64,000 bases of DNA from Geobacter sp. (GTDB lineage: Bacteria; Desulfobacterota; Desulfuromonadia; Geobacterales; Geobacteraceae), in the NCBI GenBank assembly GCA_003314535.1, contig POSG01000011.1, forward strand, positions 21,629-85,628. Reading direction: 5' to 3'. Of the stretch, positions 45,982-57,100 are shown one piece after another (positions within the stretch are counted from its first letter, which is position 1; every line of letters starts with the position of its first letter). The position numbers and the translations under genes are program-made. Under the pieces are notes generated by a model. That model had not been told where the DNA came from and made no database searches. It saw nothing but the letters and a program-made list of their open reading frames with translations.

Positions 45982-46396
45982 CTACGGCTTGACCCCCCCT
46001 TTGCATTGCCGAACCATTTTTCCGTTTTCCTCGCACTCGGGAACAAATAGTCCACCAACCAGGACCATAGAACAACCGGCAGGCGCGATACCCGCAAACC
46101 GGCCATCTTCCGTCCAGGCGGAAAAGCCGCCCCTCCCGCCCCAGTCTTTGAGAAATTCCTCGCAGGGGGGAAGTTTCTTCTGTTTGGCTGTATCTGTTTT
46201 TTTCACTTTTTCATGTTTCGTGCTCTTTTTAGTCTCCACCGGAGCCGCCACATCGGTTCGATTGCCTGCGTACACGTGCGGGGAAGCAAATGCTGCAAAA
46301 ATAACCAATATCGTCAAAAACCTGTTCATATTCCCTCCTCCTTTAAACCTGCTAGGGGTCTCAAAATTTGGCACCTCTTTGTTGATCGTTGAGACC
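45930..46396. repeat. Direct copies of a GGTCTCAA element flanking a small gene
   Basis: Copies begin at 45930 and 46357 and share about 30 of 34 bases. The second has perfect arms GGTCTCAA (46357-46364) and TTGAGACC (46389-46396). They bracket the gene at 45982-46329. REP-like, in keeping with the decayed REP transposase next to it. Confidence 0.6.
45982..46329 (-). CDS. Small exported hypothetical protein
   Basis: A 115-residue protein with a clear signal peptide (MNRFLTILVIFAAFASPHVYA), a lysine-rich linker (KKSTKHEKVKKTDTAKQKK), then a cysteine-containing domain (PPCEEFLKDWGGRGGF ... AGCSMVLVGGLFVPECEENGK). The AGGAGGAGG-like site before the start is very strong. Bracketed by REP-like repeats. 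No family recognised; possibly a small periplasmic protein with a disulfide. Confidence 0.65.
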   Translation of the reverse strand: MNRFLTILVIFAAFASPHVYAGNRTDVAAPVETKKSTKHEKVKKTDTAKQKKLPPCEEFLKDWGGRGGFSAWTEDGRFAGIAPAGCSMVLVGGLFVPECEENGKMVRQCKGGVKP

Positions 46397-46507
46397 TGCC
46401 CCCTTGCCCCCTCTATTTATGGCCAATATTCTGCTTGAAGATTGCGAGCGATACGGGAAAAACCCTGCAACAGGCTTCATCAATTTGGTGTCTGTCCCCT
46501 TATTTTC

Positions 46508-46668
46508 GTCATCAAACAGTATGCATAGACCTTGCAACTCAGCTTCTCTTTCCATTCACGCAGGTTGTCAAGATAATGCTGCTAGTCCTTATCGCGCGCA
46601 AACACGACCTGCCTGTTGTGACCACGCTGCATAACATGATGCGGATAGCCTGCTATAACTATTCGTGC
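46508..46668 (-). pseudogene. Decayed REP-associated Y1 transposase (RAYT) fragment
   Basis: On the minus strand the frame reads RIVIAGYPHHVMQRGHN, then RQVVFARDKD, a TAG stop at 46582-46584, then QHYLDNLREWKEKLSCKVYA and YCLMT. This is the N-terminal third of a REP-associated tyrosine transposase (family pattern IAGYPHHVxQRGxNRQ...YCLMTNHVH). It has one in-frame stop, no proper start, and is cut just before the HUH motif by a GGGGACAG repeat. Confidence 0.85.
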
Positions 46669-46781
46669 ACTCCTTGTGCCTGCGCCACACCTAGCATAAG
46701 ACTTTCCAATTAGCAACATTTTAAAATAAATCTGTCCCCTTTTCTTCTTTTCTTTCTTTTCTATATATGGTTGATTCCCTT

Positions 46782-47375
46782 CTATTTTACGGCAAAGCCT
46801 TTGTAGTCGGTGAAATCCTTATGATACCCCTCAGCCAATTCACGCTCATAATCCGTAACGGCCTCCTTGTACTCATCATTTGTCAAATTGTCTGCCATAT
46901 CCTTGATGTCCATCTCGTACAGGGTGCATCCATTCGATCCTATTTCTGACAATAGCTGTTCTTGCGACATCGGGGTAAAGGTAACCCGTGCGACCCACCA
47001 ACCCATCCGTGGCGATTCTTGCACATAATAAATGTGATCGGGCTCGAAGTTGATCTTCGCCTCTTCAAGGCTTTCCGTTCTCGCAATGAGATATTTTACT
47101 CCAGGTTCAATGTCGTTTTTAACAATACAGCTTTTGCCTTTTGTAACACCGATTATGTTTTGTTCGATATATGTGTGAAAATTTATTGCCCCTCCGAAGG
47201 AAGTGGTTCTGGCGATTACCAAGGCTGCTTTGCCATCAATGGGCTTTACAGTTTTAATATCAAAGTTGTCCTGCTTCAGAACCATGTGTGCTGGCGTACA
47301 CGCAGTTAACATAAGCATAAACGGAATGAACAGCCACAATCCTCTTTCTCTCAAATGCTCAAAATGATAATTCAT
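46782..47375 (-). CDS. Hypothetical lipoprotein (DUF2846-like)
   Basis: A 197-residue protein with a lipoprotein signal (LWLFIPFMLMLTAC; C at ~26). The mature part has beta-rich segments GKAALVIARTTSFGGAINFHTYI, IIGVTKGKSCIV, EPGVKYLIART and NFEPDHIYYVQESP, resembling DUF2846-type lipoproteins. The tail is acidic and helical. ATG 47375 has GGGGGAG upstream. Noticeably AT-richer than the housekeeping genes. Lies downstream of the TIR gene and its attC-like site on the same strand. Confidence 0.7.
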   Translation of the reverse strand: MNYHFEHLRERGLWLFIPFMLMLTACTPAHMVLKQDNFDIKTVKPIDGKAALVIARTTSFGGAINFHTYIEQNIIGVTKGKSCIVKNDIEPGVKYLIARTESLEEAKINFEPDHIYYVQESPRMGWWVARVTFTPMSQEQLLSEIGSNGCTLYEMDIKDMADNLTNDEYKEAVTDYERELAEGYHKDFTDYKGFAVK

Positions 47376-47435
47376 CGACGAACTCCCCCTTGTATTGAAT
47401 GTTGTTTCCATGGCTTCTTAACGGGGCCGAAATAG

Positions 47436-47460
47436 ACCGGCTTGGCCGGTCTTATTTTGT
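47436..47460 (+). terminator. Hairpin with T-rich tail
   Basis: GACCGG-CTTGG-CCGGTC followed by TTATTTT on the plus strand; on the minus strand it lies between the TIR and lipoprotein genes. Could be a terminator or part of a repeat. Confidence 0.45.
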
Positions 47461-47551
47461 GGTTGGGAAGTTAAAAAATAAATCCGTCCCCTTTTTGCTC
47501 TGAGAATTTTTATCAATTGTGTAGGTTTGACACCTTATGTTCCTTTTTGTC

Positions 47552-47610
47552 GTTCAACGCCACAAGCCTGACCGGCGGGTTTATAGGCCAGTCGTGGCGC
47601 TGGTTAGAGC
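47552..47610 (-). other. attC-like recombination site at the end of the TIR gene
   Basis: Read on the minus strand, the 59-bp element starts CTCTAAC (RYYYAAC-like R'' box, first base off), has nested arms CGCCAC/GTGGCG and GACTGGC/GCCGGTC with extra bases, and ends GTTGAAC, a perfect GTTRRRY R' box. The TIR stop codon TAA lies inside the R'' box, as in many integron cassettes. Structure seen in sequence; recombination activity is inferred. Confidence 0.55.
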
Positions 47611-48671
47611 TTAAAATGTCTCTTTATTGTTGGCGCAAGTTCGCTGGCAATTGTTTTAGGATCGCAGGGCTCTGTTAGCCGCACATATTTAAGATTCTGG
47701 AAAAATATCGGCAAGTCCTGATGGTTAATGTCAGGAAAAACTAGTGATAAAATTAGCACTTTGTTTCCCCCAGCATATCTTGTTAAGAAGCCTTCCATCT
47801 CAACATTGCACCATGACGAAGCTAAGAAATGGTGTGAAATGAAAAATATAACTGCTCCAGAGTCTTTAATTCCTTTTTGGATTTCTGAAACGATTGATTT
47901 TCCATAATCAATATTTATTTTGTCATACCAGACTGGTAAGCCATATCCGGATAAATAAGGTATCACATCTTCAACTAGTGGCTTGTCATATGAAGAGTGG
48001 CTTAAAAAAACTGGCAATTTCTTACCTAGTGGCGTCATTGGTATTTTAGATTCCATTTCAGCTCGATCTTTAAATAGAAACAATACTGACATATTACTTA
48101 ATAGCTGATCCGGCGAAGACACTGCAGCAGAATTAAATCTTCCTTTCAAAGTCAGTTCAATCAATTCAGTAACAGTCACGTCAGGTCGATATCTTGCTCC
48201 TGATTCTTTAAGTATTTTCTTCATTTCTTCAATTTGTTCATCGGTAGGATTTTCGTAACCAAGTCCAATAAAAAACTCCAAGTGATATGGATCGTTGTTT
48301 ACGAACAGTGTGCACATTGAAAGTTCGTCAGCCTTCTGTTCTGACAACCACTTGCAAAGAGGCTTAATAATTGGCATCCGTTCACCATATTCGCATTCCC
48401 AAACAAAATCTCTATCCATAATATCTCCTTGCTGTAACCATTTATTGAATAGCCCCTGCTCAACAACCCATTTTTCACAAAATTTATCATGTTGATGTAA
48501 ACATTTAAATAAACTATTATTTTCGCATACATAACAAGCCAAATCGGCAGTTGAGCGTTTAAAAATCAATATTCCATTTAGGCGTTTTTCATTTTCAAGA
48601 CCAGTCGAAATATACTCCCGCTCATTATTGAAGTCAAAGGAGAATTCCATGTTAAGAATTCCTGACTCCAT
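47604..48671 (-). CDS. TIR-domain protein with novel N-terminal region (possible defence effector)
   Basis: A 355-residue protein. The C-terminal TIR domain (~217-345) starts KLPVFLSHSSYDKPLVEDV, continues YGLPVWYDKINIDYGKSI, GAVIFFISHHFLASSWCNVEMEGF and ends near the C-terminus. The NADase Glu is E291 in SSWCNVE, so it is likely catalytic. Residues 1-215 match nothing I recognise; they are cysteine-containing and mostly helical. Start either 48671 or ATG 48650 (residue 8). Codon use is AT-rich (roughly mid-30s % GC against high-50s around it), pointing to transfer. The stop lies inside an attC-like site. Bacterial TIR proteins often degrade NAD+ in antiphage defence; that role is inferred. 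Confidence 0.88.
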   Translation of the reverse strand: MESGILNMEFSFDFNNEREYISTGLENEKRLNGILIFKRSTADLACYVCENNSLFKCLHQHDKFCEKWVVEQGLFNKWLQQGDIMDRDFVWECEYGERMPIIKPLCKWLSEQKADELSMCTLFVNNDPYHLEFFIGLGYENPTDEQIEEMKKILKESGARYRPDVTVTELIELTLKGRFNSAAVSSPDQLLSNMSVLFLFKDRAEMESKIPMTPLGKKLPVFLSHSSYDKPLVEDVIPYLSGYGLPVWYDKINIDYGKSIVSEIQKGIKDSGAVIFFISHHFLASSWCNVEMEGFLTRYAGGNKVLILSLVFPDINHQDLPIFFQNLKYVRLTEPCDPKTIASELAPTIKRHFKL

Positions 48672-48819
48672 CTTTACCGAGTATGTAGCCCACCTCAGAT
48701 CCAGGAATATCCCCCCGGCACGTAACGTCGAATACAGTAAGTGGCTGCGCTATTACCTTGATTTCTGCAATAAGTATCCTGGGCAAATGGGACCCTTCCC
48801 TATTTTCCCTGCCCGTTGA
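48649..48819 (+). pseudogene. Truncated tyrosine recombinase / integron-integrase N-terminus
   Basis: A 56-residue frame with AAGGAG ribosome site: MLRIPDSIFTEYVAHLRSRN, IPPARNVEYSKWLRYYLDFC, NKYPGQ, then GPFPIFPAR and stop. It resembles the extra SAM-like core-binding start of integron integrases of the long Geobacter type. The catalytic part is absent. Its ATG overlaps the start region of the TIR gene head to head, the relative orientation expected of intI and the first cassette. Confidence 0.6.
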
Positions 48820-48929
48820 AAACCCCGGGGCAATTCTCCAAGCTGAAACCCAACCGAAAATCTCCCTTGACTCCTCCACCATGAAATGATAACTTGAGAA
48901 AAATTTGAGCGACCGGCCTTTTAACAGGT

Positions 48930-48943
48930 AACCCAGAGAGGTT
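48930..48943 (+). promoter_or_regulatory. PyrR-binding (anti-antiterminator) element
   Basis: AACCCAGAGAGGTT closely matches the PyrR RNA site consensus (AGUCCAGAGAGGCU). It lies about 50 nt before the leader terminator and 140 nt before pyrR. UMP-bound PyrR would favour termination. Confidence 0.75.
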
Positions 48944-48990
48944 AATAAAGGTGGGGGCACACAGCAATCCAAGTCATTTGAATAGCCAGG

Positions 48991-49626
<636 letters not shown>

Positions 49627-49697
49627 CCGGTCTCGGAAACGGTTTCAAGCACTCAGCGGCAACCTGCTGATTTTTGTCTGATTCGGAGGGGCGAACC

Positions 49698-50630
<933 letters not shown>

Positions 50631-50659
50631 ACAATCAACCATTTTCCATGGGGTGACAC

Positions 50660-51937
50660 ATGAACATATTTATCAAGGGCGGCCACGTCATCGACCCTTC
50701 CCAGAACCTGGACGAGAAGCTGGACATCCTGGTGGCGGATGGGAAAATCAAGGAGATGGGCAAGAAACTCACCGCGCCCAAGGATGCGGAGGTCATTGAC
50801 GCCAAGGGGCTCCTGGTGACGCCGGGCCTCATCGACATGCATGTCCATCTTCGCGACCCGGGGTTGGAGTACAAGGAAGACATCGTGACCGGCACCCGGG
50901 CTGCCGCGGCCGGGGGGTTCACTTCAGTGGCCTGCATGCCCAACACGAAACCGGTGAACGACAACAAGGCTGTCGCCTCCTACATCATTGCCAAGGCAAA
51001 GGCGGAAGGACTGGTCAACGTGTTCCCGGTCGGCGCCATCACCCAGGGGAGCAAGGGCGAAAACCTCGCGGAAATGGGCGACTTGAAAGAAGCCGGCTGC
51101 GTGGCAGTGTCCGACGACGGCAAGCCGGTGTCCAACCCGGAGCTGATGCGCAGGGCGCTGGAGTACGCCAAGGGCATGGAGATCATCCTGATCTCCCACA
51201 GCGAAGACCTTGGCCTGGCAGCCGACGGCCAGATGAACGACGGCTTCACCGCAACCGAGCTGGGGCTCAAGGGGATCCCCTGGGTCGCCGAGGATGCGGC
51301 CACCGCACGCGACGTGTTCCTGGCCGAGTTCACGAATTCGCCGATCCACATCGCCCACGTGTCCACGAAGGGCGCGGTGCAGATCATCAGGGACGCCAAG
51401 GCGCGCGGGGTGAAGGTCACCTGCGAGACGGCGCCCCACTACTTCACCCTAACCGAAGACGCGGTGCGCGGCTATGAGACCAACGCAAAGATGAATCCGC
51501 CGCTCCGCACCGCCGAGGACGTCAAAGCGATCAAGGAAGGCTTGTCGGACGGAACCATCGACGCCGTCGCCACCGACCATGCGCCCCACCACCTGGACGA
51601 GAAGGACGTGGAATACACCCTGGCCTCCAACGGCATCATCGGCCTGGAAACCTCCCTCCCCCTCTCGCTGGCCCTGGTTGCCGACAAGAATCTGACCCTG
51701 CCGCAGCTGGTGCAAAAAATGTCCTGCAACCCGGCAAGGATTCTCGGCATCGACCGTGGCGCCCTGGCGCAGGGAGCGGTGGCGGACATCACGCTCATCG
51801 ACCCGGAAGCCGAATGGGTGGTCGAAGCGGACAAGCTGGAAAGCAAATCGAAGAATTCCCCCTTTCTCGGCATGAAGATGAAGGGAAGGGCGGCATATAC
51901 CATCGTCGGGGGAAAGGTAGTGTACAAGAACGTGTAA
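50660..51937 (+). CDS. pyrC: Dihydroorotase
   Basis: A 425-residue zinc amidohydrolase, third step of pyrimidine synthesis. Metal motif [49 protein letters not shown] and the C-terminal [23 protein letters not shown]. Type I long dihydroorotase. ATG 50660 follows GGGGTGA. 29 bp after pyrB. Confidence 0.96.
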   Translation: MNIFIKGGHVIDPSQNLDEKLDILVADGKIKEMGKKLTAPKDAEVIDAKGLLVTPGLIDMHVHLRDPGLEYKEDIVTGTRAAAAGGFTSVACMPNTKPVNDNKAVASYIIAKAKAEGLVNVFPVGAITQGSKGENLAEMGDLKEAGCVAVSDDGKPVSNPELMRRALEYAKGMEIILISHSEDLGLAADGQMNDGFTATELGLKGIPWVAEDAATARDVFLAEFTNSPIHIAHVSTKGAVQIIRDAKARGVKVTCETAPHYFTLTEDAVRGYETNAKMNPPLRTAEDVKAIKEGLSDGTIDAVATDHAPHHLDEKDVEYTLASNGIIGLETSLPLSLALVADKNLTLPQLVQKMSCNPARILGIDRGALAQGAVADITLIDPEAEWVVEADKLESKSKNSPFLGMKMKGRAAYTIVGGKVVYKNV

Positions 51938-51940
51938 CCC

Positions 51941-52006
51941 GTAGGGGCGCTGCTTGCCGCGCTCTCCAGAAGATAAAAATAGGGCGCGGCAAGCGGCGCC
52001 CCTAAA
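51941..52006. repeat. Long palindrome between pyrC and carA (GTAGGGGC family)
   Basis: TAGGGGCGCTGCTTGCCGCG pairs with the complement around 51984-52004 across a ~25-bp centre. A near-perfect long stem in the middle of the pyr operon; could act as a transcript-processing or attenuation site. Confidence 0.75.
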
Positions 52007-52033
52007 GAGATATTCGACAGCAGGGAGAAATAC

Positions 52034-53161
52034 ATGAAAGCAGTACTCGCGCTCGCGGACGGGCGCGTATTCCGAGGAAAATCATTCGGCGCCACCGGAG
52101 AGGCCACCGGCGAGGTGGTGTTCAACACCGCCATGTCCGGCTACCAGGAGGTCCTCACCGACCCCTCCTACAAGGGGCAGATGGTCACCATGACCTACAC
52201 CCAGATCGGCAACACGGGGATCAACCCGGAGGACGTGGAGAGCGGACGGCTCTACCTGTCCGGTTTCATCGTCAAGGAATACCAGGAAGAGTATTCCAAC
52301 TGGCGGGCCACCATGAGCCTGGGCGACTACCTGCGGGAGAACGGCATCGTGGGCATCCAGGGGATCGACACCCGCGCGCTGACCCGCCACCTGCGGGACA
52401 AGGGCGCCCAGAACGGGATCATCTCCACCGTCGACCTGGACCCGGAAAGCCTGGTGAAAAAGGCCCGTGCGCTCCCCAGCATGGCCGGTCTGGACCTGGC
52501 CACCGGCGTAACCTGCGACAAGCCGTACCATTGGAGCGAAGGGCTCTGGGACCTTGGCCAGGGGTACGCGGATTTGTCGGGCGAAAAACTCCCCTACAAG
52601 GTCGTCGCCTACGACTTCGGCATCAAGTTCAACATCCTGCGCTGCCTGGTTTCGGCCGGGTGCGACGTGACCGTGGTGCCGGCCACTTTTCCGGCAGAAG
52701 AAGCCCTGGCCATGAAGCCGGACGGCATCTTCCTCTCCAACGGCCCCGGCGACCCGGAGCCCATGACTGAAGTGATCGGCAACATAAAGCGACTGCTGGG
52801 CAAAGTCCCCATCTTCGGCATCTGCCTGGGCCACCAGCTGCTGGGCCTGGCCCTGGGGGGCCGGACCATGAAGCTCAAGTTCGGCAACCACGGCTCCAAC
52901 CTGCCGGTCATGGACCTGTCAACGCGCAAAGTGGAGATCACCGCCCAGAACCATGGCTTCTCCGTGGACATAGCATCCCTGTCCGGGACCTGCGAGCTGG
53001 CCCACGAGAACCTGAACGACGCGACCGTGGAAGGGATGCGCTGCAGCACGTATCCCATCTTCTCCGTCCAGCACCATCCCGAGGCATCGCCCGGCCCCCA
53101 CGACTCCCAGTACCTGTTCGGCCGGTTCGTGGAGCTGATGGAGAAACACAAGAAGGCATAG
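52034..53161 (+). CDS. carA: Carbamoyl-phosphate synthase small chain
   Basis: A 375-residue glutaminase subunit. N-terminal domain start LALADGRVFRGKSFGA...GEVVFNTAMSGYQE, IQGIDTRALTRHLR, and the class I glutaminase with Cys in IFGICLGHQLLGLALGG and His/Glu in VQHHPEASPGPHDS. Complete. Works with carB, which is separated from it by a radical SAM gene. Confidence 0.97.
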   Translation: MKAVLALADGRVFRGKSFGATGEATGEVVFNTAMSGYQEVLTDPSYKGQMVTMTYTQIGNTGINPEDVESGRLYLSGFIVKEYQEEYSNWRATMSLGDYLRENGIVGIQGIDTRALTRHLRDKGAQNGIISTVDLDPESLVKKARALPSMAGLDLATGVTCDKPYHWSEGLWDLGQGYADLSGEKLPYKVVAYDFGIKFNILRCLVSAGCDVTVVPATFPAEEALAMKPDGIFLSNGPGDPEPMTEVIGNIKRLLGKVPIFGICLGHQLLGLALGGRTMKLKFGNHGSNLPVMDLSTRKVEITAQNHGFSVDIASLSGTCELAHENLNDATVEGMRCSTYPIFSVQHHPEASPGPHDSQYLFGRFVELMEKHKKA

Positions 53162-53232
53162 GGGCGATCCTCGTGATCGCCCCCCATTCGGGCAAATACC
53201 GGCAGACATGGGCAAACACAAGGTTTGCCCCC
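53161..53232. repeat. Two palindromes between carA and radical SAM gene
   Basis: GGGGCGATC-CTCGT-GATCGCCCC (about 53161-53183) and GGGCAAAC-ACAA-GGTTTGCCC (about 53211-53231). The latter is shared with 40388. Confidence 0.7.
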
Positions 53233-53246
53233 ACAGATCACTATTA

Positions 53247-54149
53247 ATGCGTTATCTCGATCTTTATCAATCAGGCGAGCTTCGCGACAGGGTGCGCCAG
53301 GCATATGCCAGGCTCCGGAGCTGCGACCTCTGCCCCCATGAATGCGGGGTGAACCGCATGGCAGGCGAAACCGGCTTCTGCCGGGCCGGCCTGAAGCCGA
53401 GGATCGCCTCGGCCAACGTCCATAACGGCGAGGAACCGCCCATATCGGGGTCACGAGGTTCAGGGACGATCTTTTTGTCCCACTGTACCCTGCGCTGCCG
53501 CTTCTGCCAGAACTTCCCCATCAGCCAGCTGGGAAACGGCGAGGACATCACCACAGCCGGTCTCGCTGACAGAATGCTGAAGCTCCAGGCCCAGCGCGTG
53601 CACAACATCAACTTCGTAACCCCCGGCCACTACCTCCCCCAGATCCTGGCGGCCCTGCTGCTGGCCATACCGCGCGGATTCCGGCTGCCGCTGGTCTGGA
53701 ACACCAGCGGCTACGAGAAGTCCGAAGTTCTCAGGCTCCTCGACGGGATAGTGGACATCTACCTGCCGGACATGAAATATGCGGATGAGGAATCTGCCGT
53801 GAAATACTCTTCCGCTCCCGGATACCGGGACATAAACCGGGCCGCCATCCTGGAGATGTTCCGCCAGGTCGGCCACCTGGAACTGGACAACGAAGGCATC
53901 GCCGTGAAGGGCCTGATCATCCGGCACCTGGTGCTTCCGGAAAGGGCGGCGGGCAGCCGGGAGACCCTGGCGTGGATTGCCGAAAACCTTGGCACTGAAA
54001 CCCATGTCGCGCTGATGAACCAGTATTTCCCGGCATACGAAGCCAGTGAAATCCCAGGGCTCGGCCGCAGGATCACCGATGAGGAATACGCCGAAGCCGT
54101 GGACGCCCTGGAGGAATTCGGCCTGGAGAACGGCTGGGTTCAGGATTAG
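53247..54149 (+). CDS. Radical SAM protein (PflX/YgcF-type activase homologue)
   Basis: A 300-residue protein. An N-terminal cysteine set (CDLCPHECGVNRMAGETGFC) precedes the radical SAM cluster motif CTLRCRFC and a TIM-barrel. The pattern CxxCPxxCGVNR...GFC...SHCTLRCRFCQN is that of the uncharacterised 'putative PFL-activating enzyme' (PflX) group, whose substrate is unknown. ATG 53247 lacks a ribosome site; a start in the upstream repeat (53208) is possible. It sits between carA and carB, so it is co-transcribed with pyrimidine genes. Confidence 0.85.
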   Translation: MRYLDLYQSGELRDRVRQAYARLRSCDLCPHECGVNRMAGETGFCRAGLKPRIASANVHNGEEPPISGSRGSGTIFLSHCTLRCRFCQNFPISQLGNGEDITTAGLADRMLKLQAQRVHNINFVTPGHYLPQILAALLLAIPRGFRLPLVWNTSGYEKSEVLRLLDGIVDIYLPDMKYADEESAVKYSSAPGYRDINRAAILEMFRQVGHLELDNEGIAVKGLIIRHLVLPERAAGSRETLAWIAENLGTETHVALMNQYFPAYEASEIPGLGRRITDEEYAEAVDALEEFGLENGWVQD

Positions 54150-54188
54150 AAAATTCAGAAAATGAAGTATTCACAAGGAGTAAGTTAG

Positions 54189-57100
54189 ATGCCCAAACGC
54201 ACCGACATACACAAGATCCTCATCATAGGCGCCGGCCCGATCGTCATCGGCCAGGCGTGCGAGTTCGACTATTCCGGGACCCAGGCCTGCAAGGCCCTGA
54301 AGGAGGAAGGGTACGAGGTGGTGCTTTTGAACAGCAACCCGGCCACCATCATGACCGACCCGGACTTCGCCGACCGCACCTACGTGGAGCCGGTGACCCC
54401 GGAGTTCCTGGAGAAGATCATCGAAAAGGAGCGCCCGGATGCCCTGCTCCCGACCCTGGGCGGGCAGACCGCGCTGAACACCGCCGTGGCGGTGGCCGAG
54501 AACGGGGTGCTGGAAAAGTACGGCGTGGAGCTGATCGGCGCCAAGCTGCCGGCCATCAAGATGGCCGAGGACCGGACCCTGTTCAAGGAGGCCATGGACC
54601 GCATCGGATTGGATGTCCCGCGCTCCGGCTTTGCCCACAATCATGAAGAGGCAATGGAAATCGTCAAGATCGTCGGTTTCCCGGCCATCATCCGCCCCTC
54701 CTTCACCCTGGGCGGCACCGGCGGCGGCATCGCCTACAACATGGAGGAGTACGAGCGCATGGCGGTGGCCGGCATCGAGGCCTCGCCCACCAGCGAAATC
54801 CTGGTGGAGGAGTCGGTCATCGGCTGGAAGGAGTACGAGCTGGAGGTGATGCGCGACACCAAGGACAACGTGGTGATCATCTGCTCCATCGAGAACCTGG
54901 ACCCCATGGGCGTGCACACCGGCGACTCCATCACCGTGGCCCCGGCCCAGACCCTGACCGACAAGGAATACCAGATCCTGCGCGACGCATCGCTGAAGAT
55001 CATCCGCGAAATCGGGGTGGACACGGGCGGCTCCAACATCCAGTTCTCCATCAACCCGCGGGACGGGCGGCTGGCAGTCATCGAGATGAACCCGCGCGTC
55101 TCCCGCAGCTCGGCGCTCGCCTCCAAGGCAACCGGCTTCCCCATCGCCAAGATCGCCGCCAAGCTGGCGGTGGGCTACTACCTGGACGAGATCCGCAACG
55201 ACATCACCCGCGAAACGCCGGCCTGTTTCGAACCCACCATCGACTACGTGGTGACCAAAGTGCCCCGCTTCACCTTCGAGAAATTCCCGGCCGCCGACGC
55301 GACCCTGACCACCCAGATGAAGTCGGTGGGCGAGGTCATGGCCATCGGCCGCACCTTCAAGGAGTCGCTGCAGAAGGCGCTCCGCTCGCTGGAGATCGGC
55401 TCCTGCGGTTTCGAATCACGGCTGTTCGACCTGGCCGAGGAAACCCGGCGCGCCCTGGCGCAGAAGGAACAGGCGCTGCTGCAGGAAAAACTGCGCACCG
55501 CCAACTGGGAACGCCTCTGGTACCTGGGCGATGCGTTCCGAATCGGCATGGAAATCGATGAACTCTACGCCATCACCGGCATAGACCCCTGGTTCCTGTG
55601 CAACATCCGCGGCATCATCGAGATGGAGGATGAGCTCAAGTCGGCGCGCCACGTTTTCGAGAAGCGGCTGCCGGAACTGGGAGAGATCCTGAAGGATGCC
55701 AAGCAGTTCGGCTTTTCCGACCGCTTCATCGCCCGCCTCTGGCAGACGGACGAGGGAAACCTGCGGCAGGTGCGCCTTTCCCTGGGCATAAAGCCGGTGT
55801 TCAAGCGGGTCGACACCTGCGCCGCAGAATTCGTGGCCCACACCCCCTATCTCTACTCCACCTACGAGGAGGAGTGCGAAGCCGACGCCACCGACCGGAA
55901 GAAGATCATGATCCTGGGCGGCGGCCCGAACCGCATCGGACAGGGGATCGAGTTCGACTATTGCTGCGTTCACGGAGTATTCGCCCTTGCCGAGGACGGC
56001 TACGAGACCATCATGGTCAACTGCAACCCGGAGACGGTCTCCACCGACTACGACACCTCGGACCGCCTCTACTTCGAGCCCTTGACCTACGAGGACGTGC
56101 TCAACATCGTCGAAGTGGAAAAACCGCATGGGGTCATCGTGCAGTTCGGGGGACAGACCCCCCTCAAGCTGGCGGTGGCGCTGGAAAAGGCCGGCGTGCC
56201 CATCATCGGCACCAGCCCCGACTCCATCGACATGGCGGAAGACCGGGAACGCTTCCAGGTCATGCTGCACAAGCTGCACCTGCTGCAGCCCGCAAATGGC
56301 ACTGCCCGCTCCTTCGAAGAGGCGGAGAAGGTCGCCGAGCGGATAGGATACCCGGTGGTTGTCCGCCCTTCCTACGTCCTCGGCGGCCGCGCCATGGAAA
56401 TCGTCTATGAAGTCGAGGAACTGCGGCGCTACATGCGCACCGCCGTGCAGGCATCGCCGGAGCATCCGATCCTGGTGGACAAATTCCTCGACGCAGCCAT
56501 TGAGATCGACGTGGACGCGCTGTGCGACGGCCGGGATGTCATCATCGGCGGGATCATGGAGCACATCGAGGAAGCGGGCATCCATTCGGGAGACTCGGCC
56601 TGCTCACTGCCCCCCTACTCCATCTCCCCCGAGACGGCGGACGAAATCAGGCGCCAGACACGGCTCATGGCACTGGAGCTGGGAGTAAGGGGCCTGATGA
56701 ACGTGCAGTTCGCGGTCAAGGACGGCCGGATCTACATCCTGGAGGTCAACCCCCGGGCTTCCCGCACGGTTCCCTTCGTCTCCAAGGCCACCGGCAGGCC
56801 CCTGGCCAAGCTCGCGGCCCGGATCATGGCCGGCAAGACGTTGCAGGAGCTGGGCGTCTTCTCCGAGGTCAGGCCGACCCACACCGCGGTGAAGGAATCG
56901 GTCTTCCCGTTCGTGAAATTCCCCGGCGTGGACACGATCCTCGGACCGGAAATGAAATCCACCGGCGAAGTCATGGGGATCGACGTCGACTTTGCCCGCG
57001 CCTTTGCCAAGGCGCAGCTGGGCGCAGGCGTCAGGCTGCCCCTCTCGGGGAAGGTATTCATCAGCGTTCGGGACAGCGACAAGAAACATATTGTCACGGC

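Noticed and set aside
48848..48854. attI-like core site GTTGGGT on the minus strand
   Set aside because: Matches the degenerate core, but a 7-base match is expected by chance in this space, and it would place the integrase fragment inside the cassette.
55416..56585. A 389-codon minus-strand frame inside carB
   Set aside because: Antisense shadow of carB.
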